From Pseudomonas putida S13.1.2 (GTDB lineage Bacteria > Pseudomonadota > Gammaproteobacteria > Pseudomonadales > Pseudomonadaceae): a stretch of 64,000 nucleotides of DNA. Below, in pieces: positions 41,544 to 52,000 of this stretch. The notes beneath the pieces were generated by a model. It saw nothing but the letters and a program-made list of their open reading frames with translations. It made no database searches and was not told the origin of the DNA. The stretch is from the NCBI RefSeq assembly GCF_000498395.2, contig NZ_CP010979.1, positions 1,364,001 to 1,428,000 on the forward strand. Direction: 5' to 3'. How positions within the stretch are numbered: position 1 is the stretch's first letter; each line of letters begins with the position of its first letter. The position numbers and the translations under genes are program-made.

Positions 41544-42289
41544 GCTTGATCACTCAGCTGCAGAAGCTGGAACCGGGCGCGGAAATCCTGCTGTTCGAAC
41601 TGGACGGCTCCGATTTCGGAGCGGACACGCTGCGATTTCATGGGCATGCGATACCGCACACGCCTCAGGAGCTTGCAGCGGCTGGCGCGAACGCCGATCA
41701 GCTGCCGGCCAAGTCGATCTGGTGGCAGGGGAGCGAGTACGGGGCCTGGCCGATGCAAATCGATGGCATTGAAGCCAATTCGGACGGCACCGCCGTGCGG
41801 CCCACGCTGACCGTAGGCAACGTCAACGGCAGGATCACAGCGCTATGCCTGGCCTTCGACAACCTGCTCGAGTTCAAGCTGACCATGCGTCACACCATGG
41901 CGCGCTACTTAGACGCGGCAAACTTCCCCGCCGGCAACCTGGAGGCAGACCCTACCGAAGAAGCGATCGAGGTCTGGTACATCGATCAAAAGGTGTCGGA
42001 GAGCGGTACCACGGTCGCCTGGGAGCTCGCTAGCCCTGGCGATGTCGGCGGCGAGACCATTGGCCGGCAGATGACCCAGCTGTGCCACTGGGCGATGACC
42101 GCCGGCTACCGCGGCCCCAACTGCGGATACACCGGCCCCTACTTCGACCTCGATGGAAACGCCACGGGCGACCCGGCCAAGGACCAGTGCAATGGCTGTC
42201 TGGACTCAGGCTGCACAGTTCGCTTTGGCCAGGGCAACCAGCTGCCCTTCGGCGGGTTCCCGGCCGTTTCCCTGATCGCACGGAGCTGA
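41540..42289 (+). CDS. Minor tail protein L-like, Fe-S cluster candidate
   Basis: A 249-residue tail-tip protein of the lambda L family (ELDGSDFGADTLRFHGHAIP at the N-terminus). The C-terminal domain has cysteines in QLCHW, PNCGY, DQCNGC and DSGC, fitting the iron-sulfur cluster reported for lambda L. It bridges the tip to the tube. Overlaps M by 4 bases. Confidence 0.9.
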   Translation: MSLITQLQKLEPGAEILLFELDGSDFGADTLRFHGHAIPHTPQELAAAGANADQLPAKSIWWQGSEYGAWPMQIDGIEANSDGTAVRPTLTVGNVNGRITALCLAFDNLLEFKLTMRHTMARYLDAANFPAGNLEADPTEEAIEVWYIDQKVSESGTTVAWELASPGDVGGETIGRQMTQLCHWAMTAGYRGPNCGYTGPYFDLDGNATGDPAKDQCNGCLDSGCTVRFGQGNQLPFGGFPAVSLIARS

Positions 42290-42291
42290 CC

Positions 42292-43047
42292 ATGCGCAAA
42301 CACATCCTCGCCGCCGTGCAAGCGCACGCCGCGGCGGAATACCCGCGCGAGTGCTGCGGCCTGATCATCACCGTCGGCCGCTCCCACAGGTACATCCCAT
42401 GTGACAACACCGCGACCGATCCCGCCGACGAGTTCCGCATCGCGCCGGAGCAGTACGCGGCAATTGAAGACCAAGGCGAAGTGCTCGGCATCGTGCACTC
42501 GCACCCGGATGCTACCAGCAGGCCCTCGCCGCGTGACCTGGCCATGTGTGAGGCCACAGGCTTGCCCTGGCACATCCTGTCGTGGCCTGAAGGTGATTTG
42601 CGCAGCATTACCCCTACCGGCCACACGCCGTTGTTGGGTAGGCCATTCGTGCACGGCGCCTGGGACTGCTGGCAGGTGTGTGCGGATTGGTACAAGCGCG
42701 TATGGGGTCTGGAGTTCCCAGCTTATGCTCGGGAGGATGGCTGGTGGGAGAAGGCTGACGGCCCGAGCTTGTACGAGCAGGCCTTCGAGGAAGCCGGCTT
42801 TTATCAGGTAAGCCAGCCGCAACGCGGTGACATGATCGTCATGGCGGTTGGTCGTACCGTTCACCCGAATCACGCTGGCATCTACCTAGGTGCCGATGCG
42901 AAGCTACCTGAGGAGCATGGGCAGGTATTCGGCCCGGGCCCATTCATTCTGCACCACCTGCTCGGCAGACCATCAGAAATCATCGTGTTCGGCGGGCCTT
43001 GGCTCGACCGGACGCGCCTTGTGTTGCGTCATCTGGACTCGAAGTGA
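42292..43047 (+). CDS. Minor tail protein K-like (JAB metalloprotease + NlpC/P60)
   Basis: A 251-residue two-domain protein. The N-terminal Mov34/JAB domain has ECCGLI and the zinc motif HSHPDATSRPSPRD. The C-terminal NlpC/P60 domain has the Cys in HGAWDCWQVCADWY and His in NHAGIYLG. In lambda K the second domain may cut peptidoglycan during entry, and the first may process tail proteins. Both active sites look intact. In lambda the I gene follows K; here a 2.3-kb cargo block intervenes. Confidence 0.92.
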   Translation: MRKHILAAVQAHAAAEYPRECCGLIITVGRSHRYIPCDNTATDPADEFRIAPEQYAAIEDQGEVLGIVHSHPDATSRPSPRDLAMCEATGLPWHILSWPEGDLRSITPTGHTPLLGRPFVHGAWDCWQVCADWYKRVWGLEFPAYAREDGWWEKADGPSLYEQAFEEAGFYQVSQPQRGDMIVMAVGRTVHPNHAGIYLGADAKLPEEHGQVFGPGPFILHHLLGRPSEIIVFGGPWLDRTRLVLRHLDSK

Positions 43048-43073
43048 AGCGGCTAGGCCGCATGGAGGAGGGC

Positions 43074-43280
43074 ATGAGCAACCAGAAGGCTGATGCTGTG
43101 GCGGTGAGCCGACTCGAAACGAGAATCGACCCTAGAGCCATAGTTGCTCCTGTGAAGCCTCCGGTGCCCTGCAATTGGGACGACTGCGAAGTCATCCCCT
43201 TGAAGCAGGACGGGCCTTGGGACGCCAGAGAGCTGCTATTTGTCGGGCTTAGTAGTGAACTCAAACCTGAAGGTGTTTGA
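43074..43280 (+). CDS. Possible small protein at the start of the tail-operon insertion (68 aa)
   Basis: ATG 43074 has GGAGGAGG just upstream. The product (SNQKADAVAVSRLETRIDPR ... PCNWDDCEVIPLKQDG) matches no family I know. Its last 45 bases overlap the end of the convergent protease gene. It may be real cargo or the trimmed edge of the insertion. Confidence 0.45.
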   Translation: MSNQKADAVAVSRLETRIDPRAIVAPVKPPVPCNWDDCEVIPLKQDGPWDARELLFVGLSSELKPEGV

Positions 43281-43736
43281 GTCGAAGTCCATGACAAGCA
43301 CACCGTTGCTCAGAAACTGCATACCTAGGATTGCATCATAGTGACGGCCGTTTTTACGCAGCGGGACAGACGTAAACTCGGCCGCTTGCTTGTAGTGCGT
43401 CGATGATCCTTGGAGGATGAAAAGAGCTGGGTAAACTGGCTCAATTGTTGTTGCTGATGCAGAGTGGACGGTCATGGTCCGCTCACTAAGAAAACCATTC
43501 TGATGCGCAAAATCTTCGTCGATGTAAACTCCCTCAGCCCCTGTGTCGATCAGCGCAGTTATTTCATGAAGGGGCGTGCCCGCTATCGGATCGAATGGGC
43601 TCGAGGGCAGTGCGGGCTGTAACAATAATTTAACCACGGGAGTGATCGGATTTCGCTCAGCGATATCAGACAGCCGATCCCCCTGTTGAAGAAAGTAAAT
43701 TGGGGCCCCTTTTCCTTGGGCATTGGCGCTGCTCAC
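43236..43736 (-). CDS. Retropepsin-like aspartic protease, leftward cargo gene
   Basis: A 166-residue protein with the retropepsin hallmarks: TALIDTGAEGVYIDE (catalytic Asp64 in D-T-G-A), a flap-like beta region, and AILGMQFLSNGVLVMDFD, the second hydrophobic-hydrophobic-Gly motif. The single domain would have to dimerise to be active. GTG 43736 follows AGGAGG. No signal peptide is evident, so it is probably cytoplasmic. It is divergent from the HEPN gene, with a 185-base shared upstream region, and its DNA is more A/T-rich than the tail genes. Confidence 0.78.
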   Translation of the reverse strand: MSSANAQGKGAPIYFLQQGDRLSDIAERNPITPVVKLLLQPALPSSPFDPIAGTPLHEITALIDTGAEGVYIDEDFAHQNGFLSERTMTVHSASATTIEPVYPALFILQGSSTHYKQAAEFTSVPLRKNGRHYDAILGMQFLSNGVLVMDFDSNTFRFEFTTKPDK

Positions 43737-43921
43737 ATCATCCTCCTAAGTGTTTCCATGGGCTTTCCGGCAACGGACCGGGGCGTTTCGTTGGAGGTGC
43801 AACGCTACTATGGCGAAATGATGGCGCGGTACTGGTATTCCATCCACACTGGATGGGTGGACAGGGTGATGATGACGTGGCACGCTGCGCGACTCTGTGG
43901 AGCATGCTTGGAGTATCGTTA

Positions 43922-44554
43922 GTGGTCAGCGCGCAAGAAAGCCGGAATCAGTGCATCAAGAGTATGGGCGCGGATCTTGGGGCGATGTACTACGACCTCA
44001 ACGATCAACTGCTTGAGACCCTTTTGCTGTGGAAGCAATACGAGCAGCTTTTTTGTGTGGACCAAGCAACTGTGCAGGTTTTGAATGATTCAGCGCCTAC
44101 GTTCTTCGGCGTTGTACAGGCACAGTTCTGGGATGCGGTGATGCTGGGGATTTCCAGGCTTACTGATCCCGCTATGACGGGAAAGAAGCCAAACCTTTCA
44201 ATCAGTGCCATCCCACCGATCATCAGTGATACGCAAGTCCGAGCCCAGGTGGAAAGCGCAGTCGCTACCGCCTTGATTGACGCGGAGTTTGCGCGTGAGC
44301 ATCGCAACAAGCGTATTGCACACAATGACCTAGTCCACATTCAAGGGCTTGCGGCAAGCCCGCTGTCCCCTGCAAGTCGTCTGAAGATCAAGGCTGCATT
44401 GAGCTCGGTGTGTGCAGTTCTTGAGATCCTGAACGGTCACTACCGACAGTCCGTAATGCTCTATGACGATCTCATTTACGATGGAGGGGCCGGGAGCGTG
44501 GTTCACCTCTTGGAGGACGGCCTCAGGCATCAGGATTGTGATTCGGCAGAATAG
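43922..44554 (+). CDS. AbiU2-like HEPN-domain protein
   Basis: A 210-residue helical protein from GTG 43922 (GGAG, 8-base spacing; ATG 43964 is an alternative). LLWKQYEQLFCVDQATVQVL, FWDAVMLGISRLTDPAMTGK and REHRNKRIAHNDL fit the AbiU2-type HEPN family. The R-x5-H motif (Arg128, His134) is the ribonuclease-type HEPN signature. AbiU2 belongs to a lactococcal abortive-infection locus. Here it is the first gene of a rightward unit with its own terminator at 44561. A prophage-borne anti-phage role is inferred. Confidence 0.72.
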   Translation: MVSAQESRNQCIKSMGADLGAMYYDLNDQLLETLLLWKQYEQLFCVDQATVQVLNDSAPTFFGVVQAQFWDAVMLGISRLTDPAMTGKKPNLSISAIPPIISDTQVRAQVESAVATALIDAEFAREHRNKRIAHNDLVHIQGLAASPLSPASRLKIKAALSSVCAVLEILNGHYRQSVMLYDDLIYDGGAGSVVHLLEDGLRHQDCDSAE

Positions 44555-44560
44555 TTGATC

Positions 44561-44585
44561 AGCCCAGCCTCGCGCTGGGCTTTTT
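44561..44585 (+). terminator. Intrinsic terminator after the HEPN gene
   Basis: AGCCCAGC / GCTGGGCT, 8 base pairs, loop CTCGC, followed by TTTT. It insulates the HEPN gene from the downstream genes and would need Q-type readthrough for late transcription. Confidence 0.85.
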
Positions 44586-44654
44586 GCATCTGCTGTCGCG
44601 AATTTCGATTTCCCGTAAACTGCCCGGCCTATCCACCATTCAAGGAATGAGACC

Positions 44655-44966
44655 GTGGCATCCAATCACACCGTTACCTGCCCTCACTGCATTACCGAAG
44701 TGCCGTGGGGCGCTCGTGTATGCCGAGGTTGCCAAGCCGAGATCGAGTACGGCACGCCTCGTGGCATTACTGCCTTCCTAGGGATCCTCTGCCTGATCGC
44801 GGGCTGGTATGCCGCCAAGGTCTTTCACCTCTACATCACCGACAACTCGACAGTCCTCTGGGCGGTGTTCGGGATCGTCTTCGGAGGGCTGGCCTTGGCT
44901 TGCACGAGGTTCTGTAGGCGCCGGTATGCCCACAAGACCATGTTCAAGCGTTTCTACCGGAAATAG
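44655..44966 (+). CDS. Zinc-ribbon membrane protein (103 aa)
   Basis: GTG start after AGGAATGAG. N-terminal zinc ribbon (CPHC ... CRGC, residues 9-26) followed by two transmembrane helices (ITAFLGILCLIAGWYAAKVF and VLWAVFGIVFGGLALACTRF) and a basic tail. Proteins with a cytosolic zinc ribbon and two helices recur among prophage cargo genes. Function unknown; an envelope-linked exclusion role is possible. Confidence 0.72.
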   Translation: MASNHTVTCPHCITEVPWGARVCRGCQAEIEYGTPRGITAFLGILCLIAGWYAAKVFHLYITDNSTVLWAVFGIVFGGLALACTRFCRRRYAHKTMFKRFYRK

Positions 44967-44974
44967 GGGATCAC

Positions 44975-45319
44975 ATGCGAATTCTGATCGGTGCTGTGGG
45001 GCTAGCGTTGCTGGCGGGGTGCGTGACGACCGCAGACTTGGAAGGCAACGAGCCCTCGATTAGCGCGATAACGAAGAAAGAACCAAAGCAGTATGCTCTG
45101 TGTGTATTTCCTAAGTGGCAGGCCGCCAGGACGGAATCCTCCATGGTCGAGACCGAAAACGGTTATCGCTTATGGGTGGCGAATAGCAGCATGGTAGACG
45201 AGCTGCTTGATATCACTAGAACAGCGACTGGCAGCTCTATAGCTCTGCGACAGCGTATGCCGTGGTCAGCCATGCCTGGTCGTTCAGCTGTGGAGCGAGC
45301 TGTCAGAACATGTCTTTGA
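44975..45319 (+). CDS. Lipoprotein (114 aa), cargo gene
   Basis: Signal peptide with lipobox LAGC (residues 13-16), then a mature domain of about 100 residues with KEPKQYALCVFPKWQA and two further cysteines. It sits 8 bases behind the zinc-ribbon membrane gene, so the two probably act together at the envelope. No family recognised. Confidence 0.7.
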   Translation: MRILIGAVGLALLAGCVTTADLEGNEPSISAITKKEPKQYALCVFPKWQAARTESSMVETENGYRLWVANSSMVDELLDITRTATGSSIALRQRMPWSAMPGRSAVERAVRTCL

Positions 45320-45331
45320 GTCACTCATCAC

Positions 45332-45355
45332 AAACCGCCTTAGGGCGGTTTTTTT
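45332..45355 (+). terminator. Hairpin with T-tract before the I-like gene
   Basis: AAACCGCC / GGCGGTTT with loop TTAG and a run of T residues, then TGGAGGAATC-ATG. It is one of several such hairpin plus Shine-Dalgarno units in the late operon (see also 45978, 57267 and 37880). Confidence 0.75.
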
Positions 45356-45370
45356 ATGCCTGGAGGAATC

Positions 45371-45958
45371 ATGGCAACCGCAGCGGCCGACTATCAACCA
45401 ATGACCATCATCAAACTGTCCGGCTCGCTGGCACAGAAGTTCGGGCGCACGCATCGTCGTCAGATTGACAGCGGCGAGACCTGGGAAGTCTTCAAAGCCT
45501 TGAAAGCCACGGTCCAAGGCTTCGAAGAGGAGATCAGACGGCTCGATGGACTAGGGTTACGCTTCGCTATCTTCCGTAATCGAAAGAACATTGGCATGGA
45601 TGAGTTGAGCCGTCGAGGCACTCACGAGGTACGCATCGTGCCTGTTGTTCATGGCAGCAAACGCGGAGGGATTCTTCAAACCATCATTGGCATAGCCTTG
45701 ATGGTGTCGTCCATATGGCTAGGCCCGTCCGCATTCTATGCTGGTCTTTCTATGACGCTGGGCGGAGTCGTCCAGATGCTCAGCCCCCAGGCTAAGGGAC
45801 TATCCCAGAGTGCCGCCCCTGAAAACTTGCCGTCCTACGCCTTCGGCAATGCCAAGAATACAACGGCAAGCGGAAACCCCGTCCCGATCTGCATCGGGGA
45901 CCGCCGTTGGGGGGGAGCAATCATCTCGGCATCTACCTACCCCGAAGACAAGATCTGA
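45371..45958 (+). CDS. Tail assembly protein I-like
   Basis: A 195-residue protein of the lambda I family: MTIIKLSGSLAQKFGRTHRR (beta-grasp-like N-terminus), the hydrophobic middle GGILQTIIGIALMVSSIWLG, and GLSQSAAPENLPSYAFGNAK. It is needed for tail tip initiation with J. Start chosen at 45371 after TGGAGG. Confidence 0.88.
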   Translation: MATAAADYQPMTIIKLSGSLAQKFGRTHRRQIDSGETWEVFKALKATVQGFEEEIRRLDGLGLRFAIFRNRKNIGMDELSRRGTHEVRIVPVVHGSKRGGILQTIIGIALMVSSIWLGPSAFYAGLSMTLGGVVQMLSPQAKGLSQSAAPENLPSYAFGNAKNTTASGNPVPICIGDRRWGGAIISASTYPEDKI

Positions 45959-45977
45959 AGAAACCACCGAATTCCAG

Positions 45978-45997
45978 CCGCCTCCGGGCGGTTTTTT
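45978..45997 (+). terminator. Hairpin with T-tract before the J gene
   Basis: CCGCC / GGCGG with loop TCCG followed by six T residues, then TGGAGGAAAGC-ATG. Same unit as that before the I-like gene. Confidence 0.7.
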
Positions 45998-46014
45998 ATT
46001 GCCTGGAGGAAAGC

Positions 46015-49000
46015 ATGGGTGCTACAGCTCATATGGACATTGCCGGCGCCAAAGGCGGTGAGAGTAAGCCTAAGACGCCGGTCGAAGCCCCTGACAGCCT
46101 GCAGTCCACGATCATCGCCAAGATGCTGATCGCTGTAGGTGAGGGCGAGTTTGACGGAACCCCGACCGATCGTGACATCTATCTCGATAACACCCCGATC
46201 ATGGATGCTAGTGGTAGCGTGAACTTCCCCGGCGTGAAGTGGGAGTGGCGACGTGGCACGGTGGAGCAGGACTACATCCAGGGCCTGCCCGCGATCGAGA
46301 ACGAGACTACGGTCAATGTCGAACTGCGCAGCGACAACCCTTTCGTCCGTGCGCTCAGCAACGCTCAGCTATCTGCCGTGCGCGTGCGCATGTCCTGGGA
46401 TCGACTCGCCAGTCAAGATAGCAACGGCAACACAAACGGCTATCGGATTGATTATGCAATTGATGTGTCCACGGATGGCGGCGCTTATGTGGAGGCCCAC
46501 CGCGGCGCCGTGGACGGGAAAACCACTAACGGATACCAGCGGTCTGTACGCGTCGACCTGCCAGCTGCGACATCGGGATGGCAGTTCCGCGTCCGACGCC
46601 TCACGCCGAACGCCAACAGCGGAACCGTGGCCGACAAGATGATGATTGCGGGCTATACCGAGATCATCGACGAAAAGCTGCGCTACCCGAACACTGCTCT
46701 GCTGTACATCGAATTTGATGCTCAGCAATTCACCAACATTCCAACGGTAACAGTTAAGTGCCGGGCGCGCCGCTGGCCAGTGCCAACAAATTATGACCCA
46801 GACACCCGCACCTATACTGGCGTTTGGGATGGCACCTTCAAGCAGGCATGGACCAATAACCCTGCGTTCGTCAGCTATGGCCTGTGCGTCGAGGACCGTT
46901 TCGGCCTGGGCAAGCGCATCAAATCCTGGATGGTCGACAAGTGGGAGATGTACCGCATCGCTCAGTACTGCGACCAGCAGGTGCCGAACGGGCAGGGCGG
47001 GCAAGAGCCTCGCTTCCTGTGTGATATGAATCTGCAGGGCCGCGCCGAGGCCTGGACCCTGCTGCGCGACCTGTCGGCAATCTACCGTGGCATGGTGTAT
47101 TGGGCCCACGGCTCGCTGTTCATGCAGGCAGACATGCCGCGCGCCCAGGACATCGACTACGTGTTCACCCGGGCCAACGTCATCGACGGAGAGTTCGTCT
47201 ATGGTGGCGCCGAGCGTAACACCCATTACAGTCGGGCCCTGGTCAGCTACGACAACCCGGCGAACAACTACGACACTGACGTCATCCCGGTGACCGACAA
47301 CGCGCTTCAACGCCGGTACCGTGATCGTCCGGTTGAGATATCGGCCATCGGCTGCACCCGCGCCTCCGAAGCGCAGCGCCGCGGAAAGTGGGCTCTGCTG
47401 AGCAATAGTCAAGACCGTACTGTCACCTTCAAGACCGGCATGGAGGGCCGCATCCCGCTCCCTGGCTATGTCATTCCTGTGGCGGATGAGCTGGTGGCTG
47501 GCCGCCCGAACGGTGGCCGGATTTCGTCGGCAGCCGGGCGCGTCGTGACGCTGGACCGTGATACGCCGATCAAGGCCGGCGACCGTCTGATCCTGAACCT
47601 GCCGAACGGCACCGCGCAGGCGCGAACTGTACAGTCGGTTGCCGGGCGCGCAGTGACGGTGACTACCGCATACAGCGTGCAGCCAGAGCCAGAACTGCAG
47701 TGGGCGATTGATTACGACGACCTGGCTGTCCAGCTGTTCCGGGTGCTGAAGACTACGCGCACCCAGGAAGGTGACTACGAGATCACCGCGCTCGAGTTCA
47801 ATCCGAGCAAGTTTGCGGCCATCGACACCGGCGCCAAGCTGGACGAGCGCCCGATCAGTGTCATCCCGGTGACGACCGTGCAGCCACCGGCCAGCGTTAC
47901 CCTGACTTCGGCCTACGCCGTGGATCAAGGTATTGGCGTGAACACCATGACCATTTCCTGGCCAGCAGTGCAGGGGGCCGTCGCCTATGACGTGGAATGG
48001 CGCAAGGACAATGGCAATTGGGTTCGAGTACAACGCACCGGCGCGGCTTCTGTCGATGTGGTGGGTATCTATGCGGGGGCCTACCTGGCGCGTGTGCGCG
48101 CTGTGAGCTCGTTCGATATCACGTCGACCTGGCGCGACTCCATGCTGACCCAGTTAAAGGGTAAGGAAGTTCTACCGCCAGCAGTTGCATTCCTCACTAC
48201 CACGCCGCTGGTATTCGGCACCCGACTGAACTGGGGCTTCCCGGCTGGCGCAGAGGACACTGAGCGCACCGAGATTTGGCAGGGCACAACTGCCAAGCGC
48301 GAAGAGGCGAGCAAGCTGGGGGACTTTGCTTTTCCGCAAGCTGAGCACGAAGTTCACGGTCTCGCGGCTGGTGTCTCGTTCTTCTACTGGGCGCGCCTGA
48401 TCGACCGCAGCGGGAACGTTGGACCATGGTACCCAACCGGCGTTGGCGTGAACGGCCAGGCCAGCAGCAACCAGTCCGAGTATGAGGAATACTTCAAGGA
48501 CAAAATCAGTAACGGTTCCCTGTACCCGGCACTGCGCGACGAGATCGCCCTCATCTCTGGTCCACCCGATCTCCCGGGGTCGGTCAACAACCGTCTGGAA
48601 GAACTGGACGAGCAGGTCACCGAGATCACCGACCAACTGGGCGAGGCGGTCACGCAGGTTCAATCCAACCTCGACACCGCGACTCAACAGGCTCAGCAAG
48701 CGATCGACCAGGTGGCCGAGGCCGCCCGGCAGGTGCAACAGGACCTCGACGAAGCCACGCAAGACCTGCAGGGCCAAATCGACAGCGTCAGCCAGATCGC
48801 CAAGTCGCTGCCGTACAACGCCGACAAAACCTACACGTCTGGCCAGACTGTGCTGGGGACCGATGGCAAGCTGTACCAGGCGTCGAAGGCGGTACCGAAA
48901 AACACCGCGCCGCCGAATACCAGCTATTGGACTGATGTCGGCCAGGTTGTGCAGTCGGCGAACGGGCTTGCCGCCCGCGTGCAGACCGTGGAGACCAAGG

Positions 49001-52000
49001 TTACCAACCTGGAGGGCACCACCACTTCGCAAGCCACCCAGCTCACCGGCTTGCAGTCCAGCCTGACCACCACCAACCAGAACGTCACGGCGGCTCAGCA
49101 AGCGGCGCAGGATGCGGCGACCCTCGCGGGCGGCAAGGGCAAGGTCATTGTCCAGGCTGCAGCGCCTGCTGTTGCTGACCGCCTGGCGCAGAATCTCTGG
49201 ATCGATACCACCAGCAACGCCAACACGCCGAAACGCTGGAGTGGCAGCGCTTGGGTGGCGGTCACCGACAAGGTCGCGACGGATGCAGCCTCTGCAGCAG
49301 CAAATGCACTGACTGTGGCGCAGACCAAAGCCGATGCTTCGGTGGTCAACCACCTGTCGACCCGGGTCACTGATGCTGAGGGGGTAATTACGTCGCAGGG
49401 CCAGGCTATGACCGGCCTGCAGAACAGCTTGGTCACGACCAACCAGAACGTGTCGGCCGCCCAGCAGGCTGCGCAGGATGCGTCCACCCTGGCGGGCGGG
49501 AAGGGCAAAGTGATCGTGCAATCTGCTGCCCCGGCTGCCGCTGATCGACTGGCGCAGAACCTCTGGATCGATACCACAGGCAACGCCAACACACCCAAGC
49601 GGTGGAGCGGCAGCGCCTGGGTGGCGGTGACGGACAAGGTGGCGACCGATGCTGCAGCCGCCGCGGCCAATGCATTGTCGGTCGCGCAGACCAAAGCCGA
49701 TGCCTCGGCTGTTGATTCGTTGTCCACGACCGTGACTCAGCAGGGCAACACCATTACGTCGCAGGGCCAGGCACTCACTGGACTCAACAACAGCTTGACC
49801 ACCACCAACCAGAACGTTACTGCGGCGCAGCAGGCAGCCCAATCTGCTTCCGACCTGGCCGGCGGTAAGGGCAAGGTTCTGTTCCAAGCAACAACACCGG
49901 CGGTTGCTGATCGGGCGGCCCAGAACCTCTGGATCGACACCACCGGCAACGCCAACACTCCGAAACGCTGGAACGGTAGTGCCTGGGTAGCTGTGACCGA
50001 TAAAGTGGCCACTGATGCGGCGGCTGCCGCTGCTGCAGCAAGCGCGCTGGCGCAGACCAAGGCCGACGCCTCGACAGTGACCGCGTTGTCCAATACGGTG
50101 ACCCAGCAGGGCAGCACGATCACCGCCCAAGGCCAGGCCCTCACGAACATCCAGGCCAGCATCGGGAACATCTCCGGTGAGAACCTGCTGCTGGACCCAT
50201 CTTTCTCCAGCAGTAACGGCGTCAACGCCCAGCCCGGCATCCTGGTGCTGAACCGAAGCGATGCCAGCGTGCCGGCAGGTGCGCCCACGGCGCGCGTGGT
50301 GAAGTGGGACGTGCCCGCCAGTACGGGGAACACCTATGTTGGATTTACGTCTGCCCTCAACGTCAGGCCTCCTGAGAACTCCAATGCGACACAGATCGCG
50401 GTGGCGGCCGGAGAGGTCTTTGATTTTGAGCTGGTGCTGCACAGTGAGAAGGCCAGGCAGTTCGGCCTATGGGCGCAGTACTACGCATTGGACGGATCTT
50501 CTGTTACCCATGGCTGGGTCCAGCAGGGCGGGGATGGCTTCAACATTGCCACCACCGCAGGTCAGTGGGTGAAGCTGACGGGTATGGTGACGGTCCCGGC
50601 AGGCGCCGTGCGCCTGGCGATGACGGTTCGCATGTCTACCGGCGACGCCTTGGTTGCTTACATGGCCGCCCCGGCCGTACGCAAGCGTGCCGCCCAGACC
50701 AATGCGCTGGCGTCTGCTACGCAGTCTCTGGATGCGCGGGTCGCGCAGACCGAGGCCGGCCTGACCTCGCAGAGCTCGTCGATCATCTCCCTGCAGAGCA
50801 GCCTGACGACTACGAACCAAAACGTCACCGCCGCGCAGCAGGCTGCCCAGGCAGCATCCGACCTGGCGGGCAGCAAGGGCAAGGTGATCGTGCAAACGGC
50901 TACCCCTCCGGTGCCTGACCGCCTCGCGCAAAACCTGTGGATCGACACCACAGGCGGCGCCAACACGCCTAAGCGGTGGAGTGGGTCTGCCTGGGTAGCG
51001 GTAACGGACAAAGTTGCCACGGATGCGGCAGCTGCGGCCGCTAACGCTCTGGCCCTGGCTCAGACCAAGGCCGATGCAACTGCGGTGAACAACTTGGGTA
51101 CCCGGGTAACCAGCGCTGAAGGCAAGATCGAAGCGCAGGGATCCGCGCTAACTAATGTGCAGGCAGCGGTGGGCGATATCGCGGGCAACGGGGCCAACCT
51201 GGTGCCAGCCGAATACGCTGTGTTTGGCCCGGCAGTACCCGCTCTGGTGATGGGCGGGGGCCAGGCTGCCACGGTTGAAGCTGATCCGCACGGTTTCAAC
51301 GGCTATGTGCTGCGCTTGCTTCAAACCTCCGGTACCGGCACCACGTACTTTGCGCCGAGCAACATCTACTCGGGGGCAAACATCGCCCTCAAAAACAAGA
51401 AGTACATCCTGGCTTGGGACGCCAAAAGTACTTCTGGGGCCAAGCAGATGCAGGTCAGCCTGCGGACTATTGCTGCCGACGGTGCCGTGAGGTTCGCACC
51501 TGGTCAGGATGTCGCCATTACCGATCAGTGGGGCCGGTACAGCGCCGTGTTTGACCTGACCAGCACTGCTTTCGTAGCTGATCGGATGGTGGTGTGCATA
51601 TCTGCGTCGCCCAACCCGAAGGATGGAATCGCGGTACTGGTAGACCGCATCATGCTCGAGGAGCAGGTCGGGGCCGGCACAACCCCGTCGACCTTCAACA
51701 TTGGCAACAGTGCTGGTCAGGTCGGCGCCTTGGCCAACTCGGTCAACCAGCTCGATGCCCGGGTGGTGCAGACGGAAACGGGGCTGACCTCGCAAGGGAT
51801 CGCGCTGACCGGCCTGCAAAACAGCCTGACCACGACCAATCAGAACGTCACTGCTGCCCAACAAGCAGCACAGGCGGCGTCCGATCTAGCGGGTGGGAAG
51901 GGTAAGGTCATGTATCAGTCCACGGCCCCGGCAGTAGCGGATCGCCTGCCGCAGAACCTCTGGATTGATACAACCGGCAGCGCGAACACGCCGAAACGCT

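Noticed and set aside
43686..43922. 78-codon rightward frame upstream of the HEPN gene
   Set aside because: It lies over the divergent promoter region and start of the protease gene, and has no ribosome site or recognisable sequence.
46369..50442. Long leftward open frames opposite J
   Set aside because: They are antisense of the repetitive J gene and repeat with its modules; no ribosome sites or domains.
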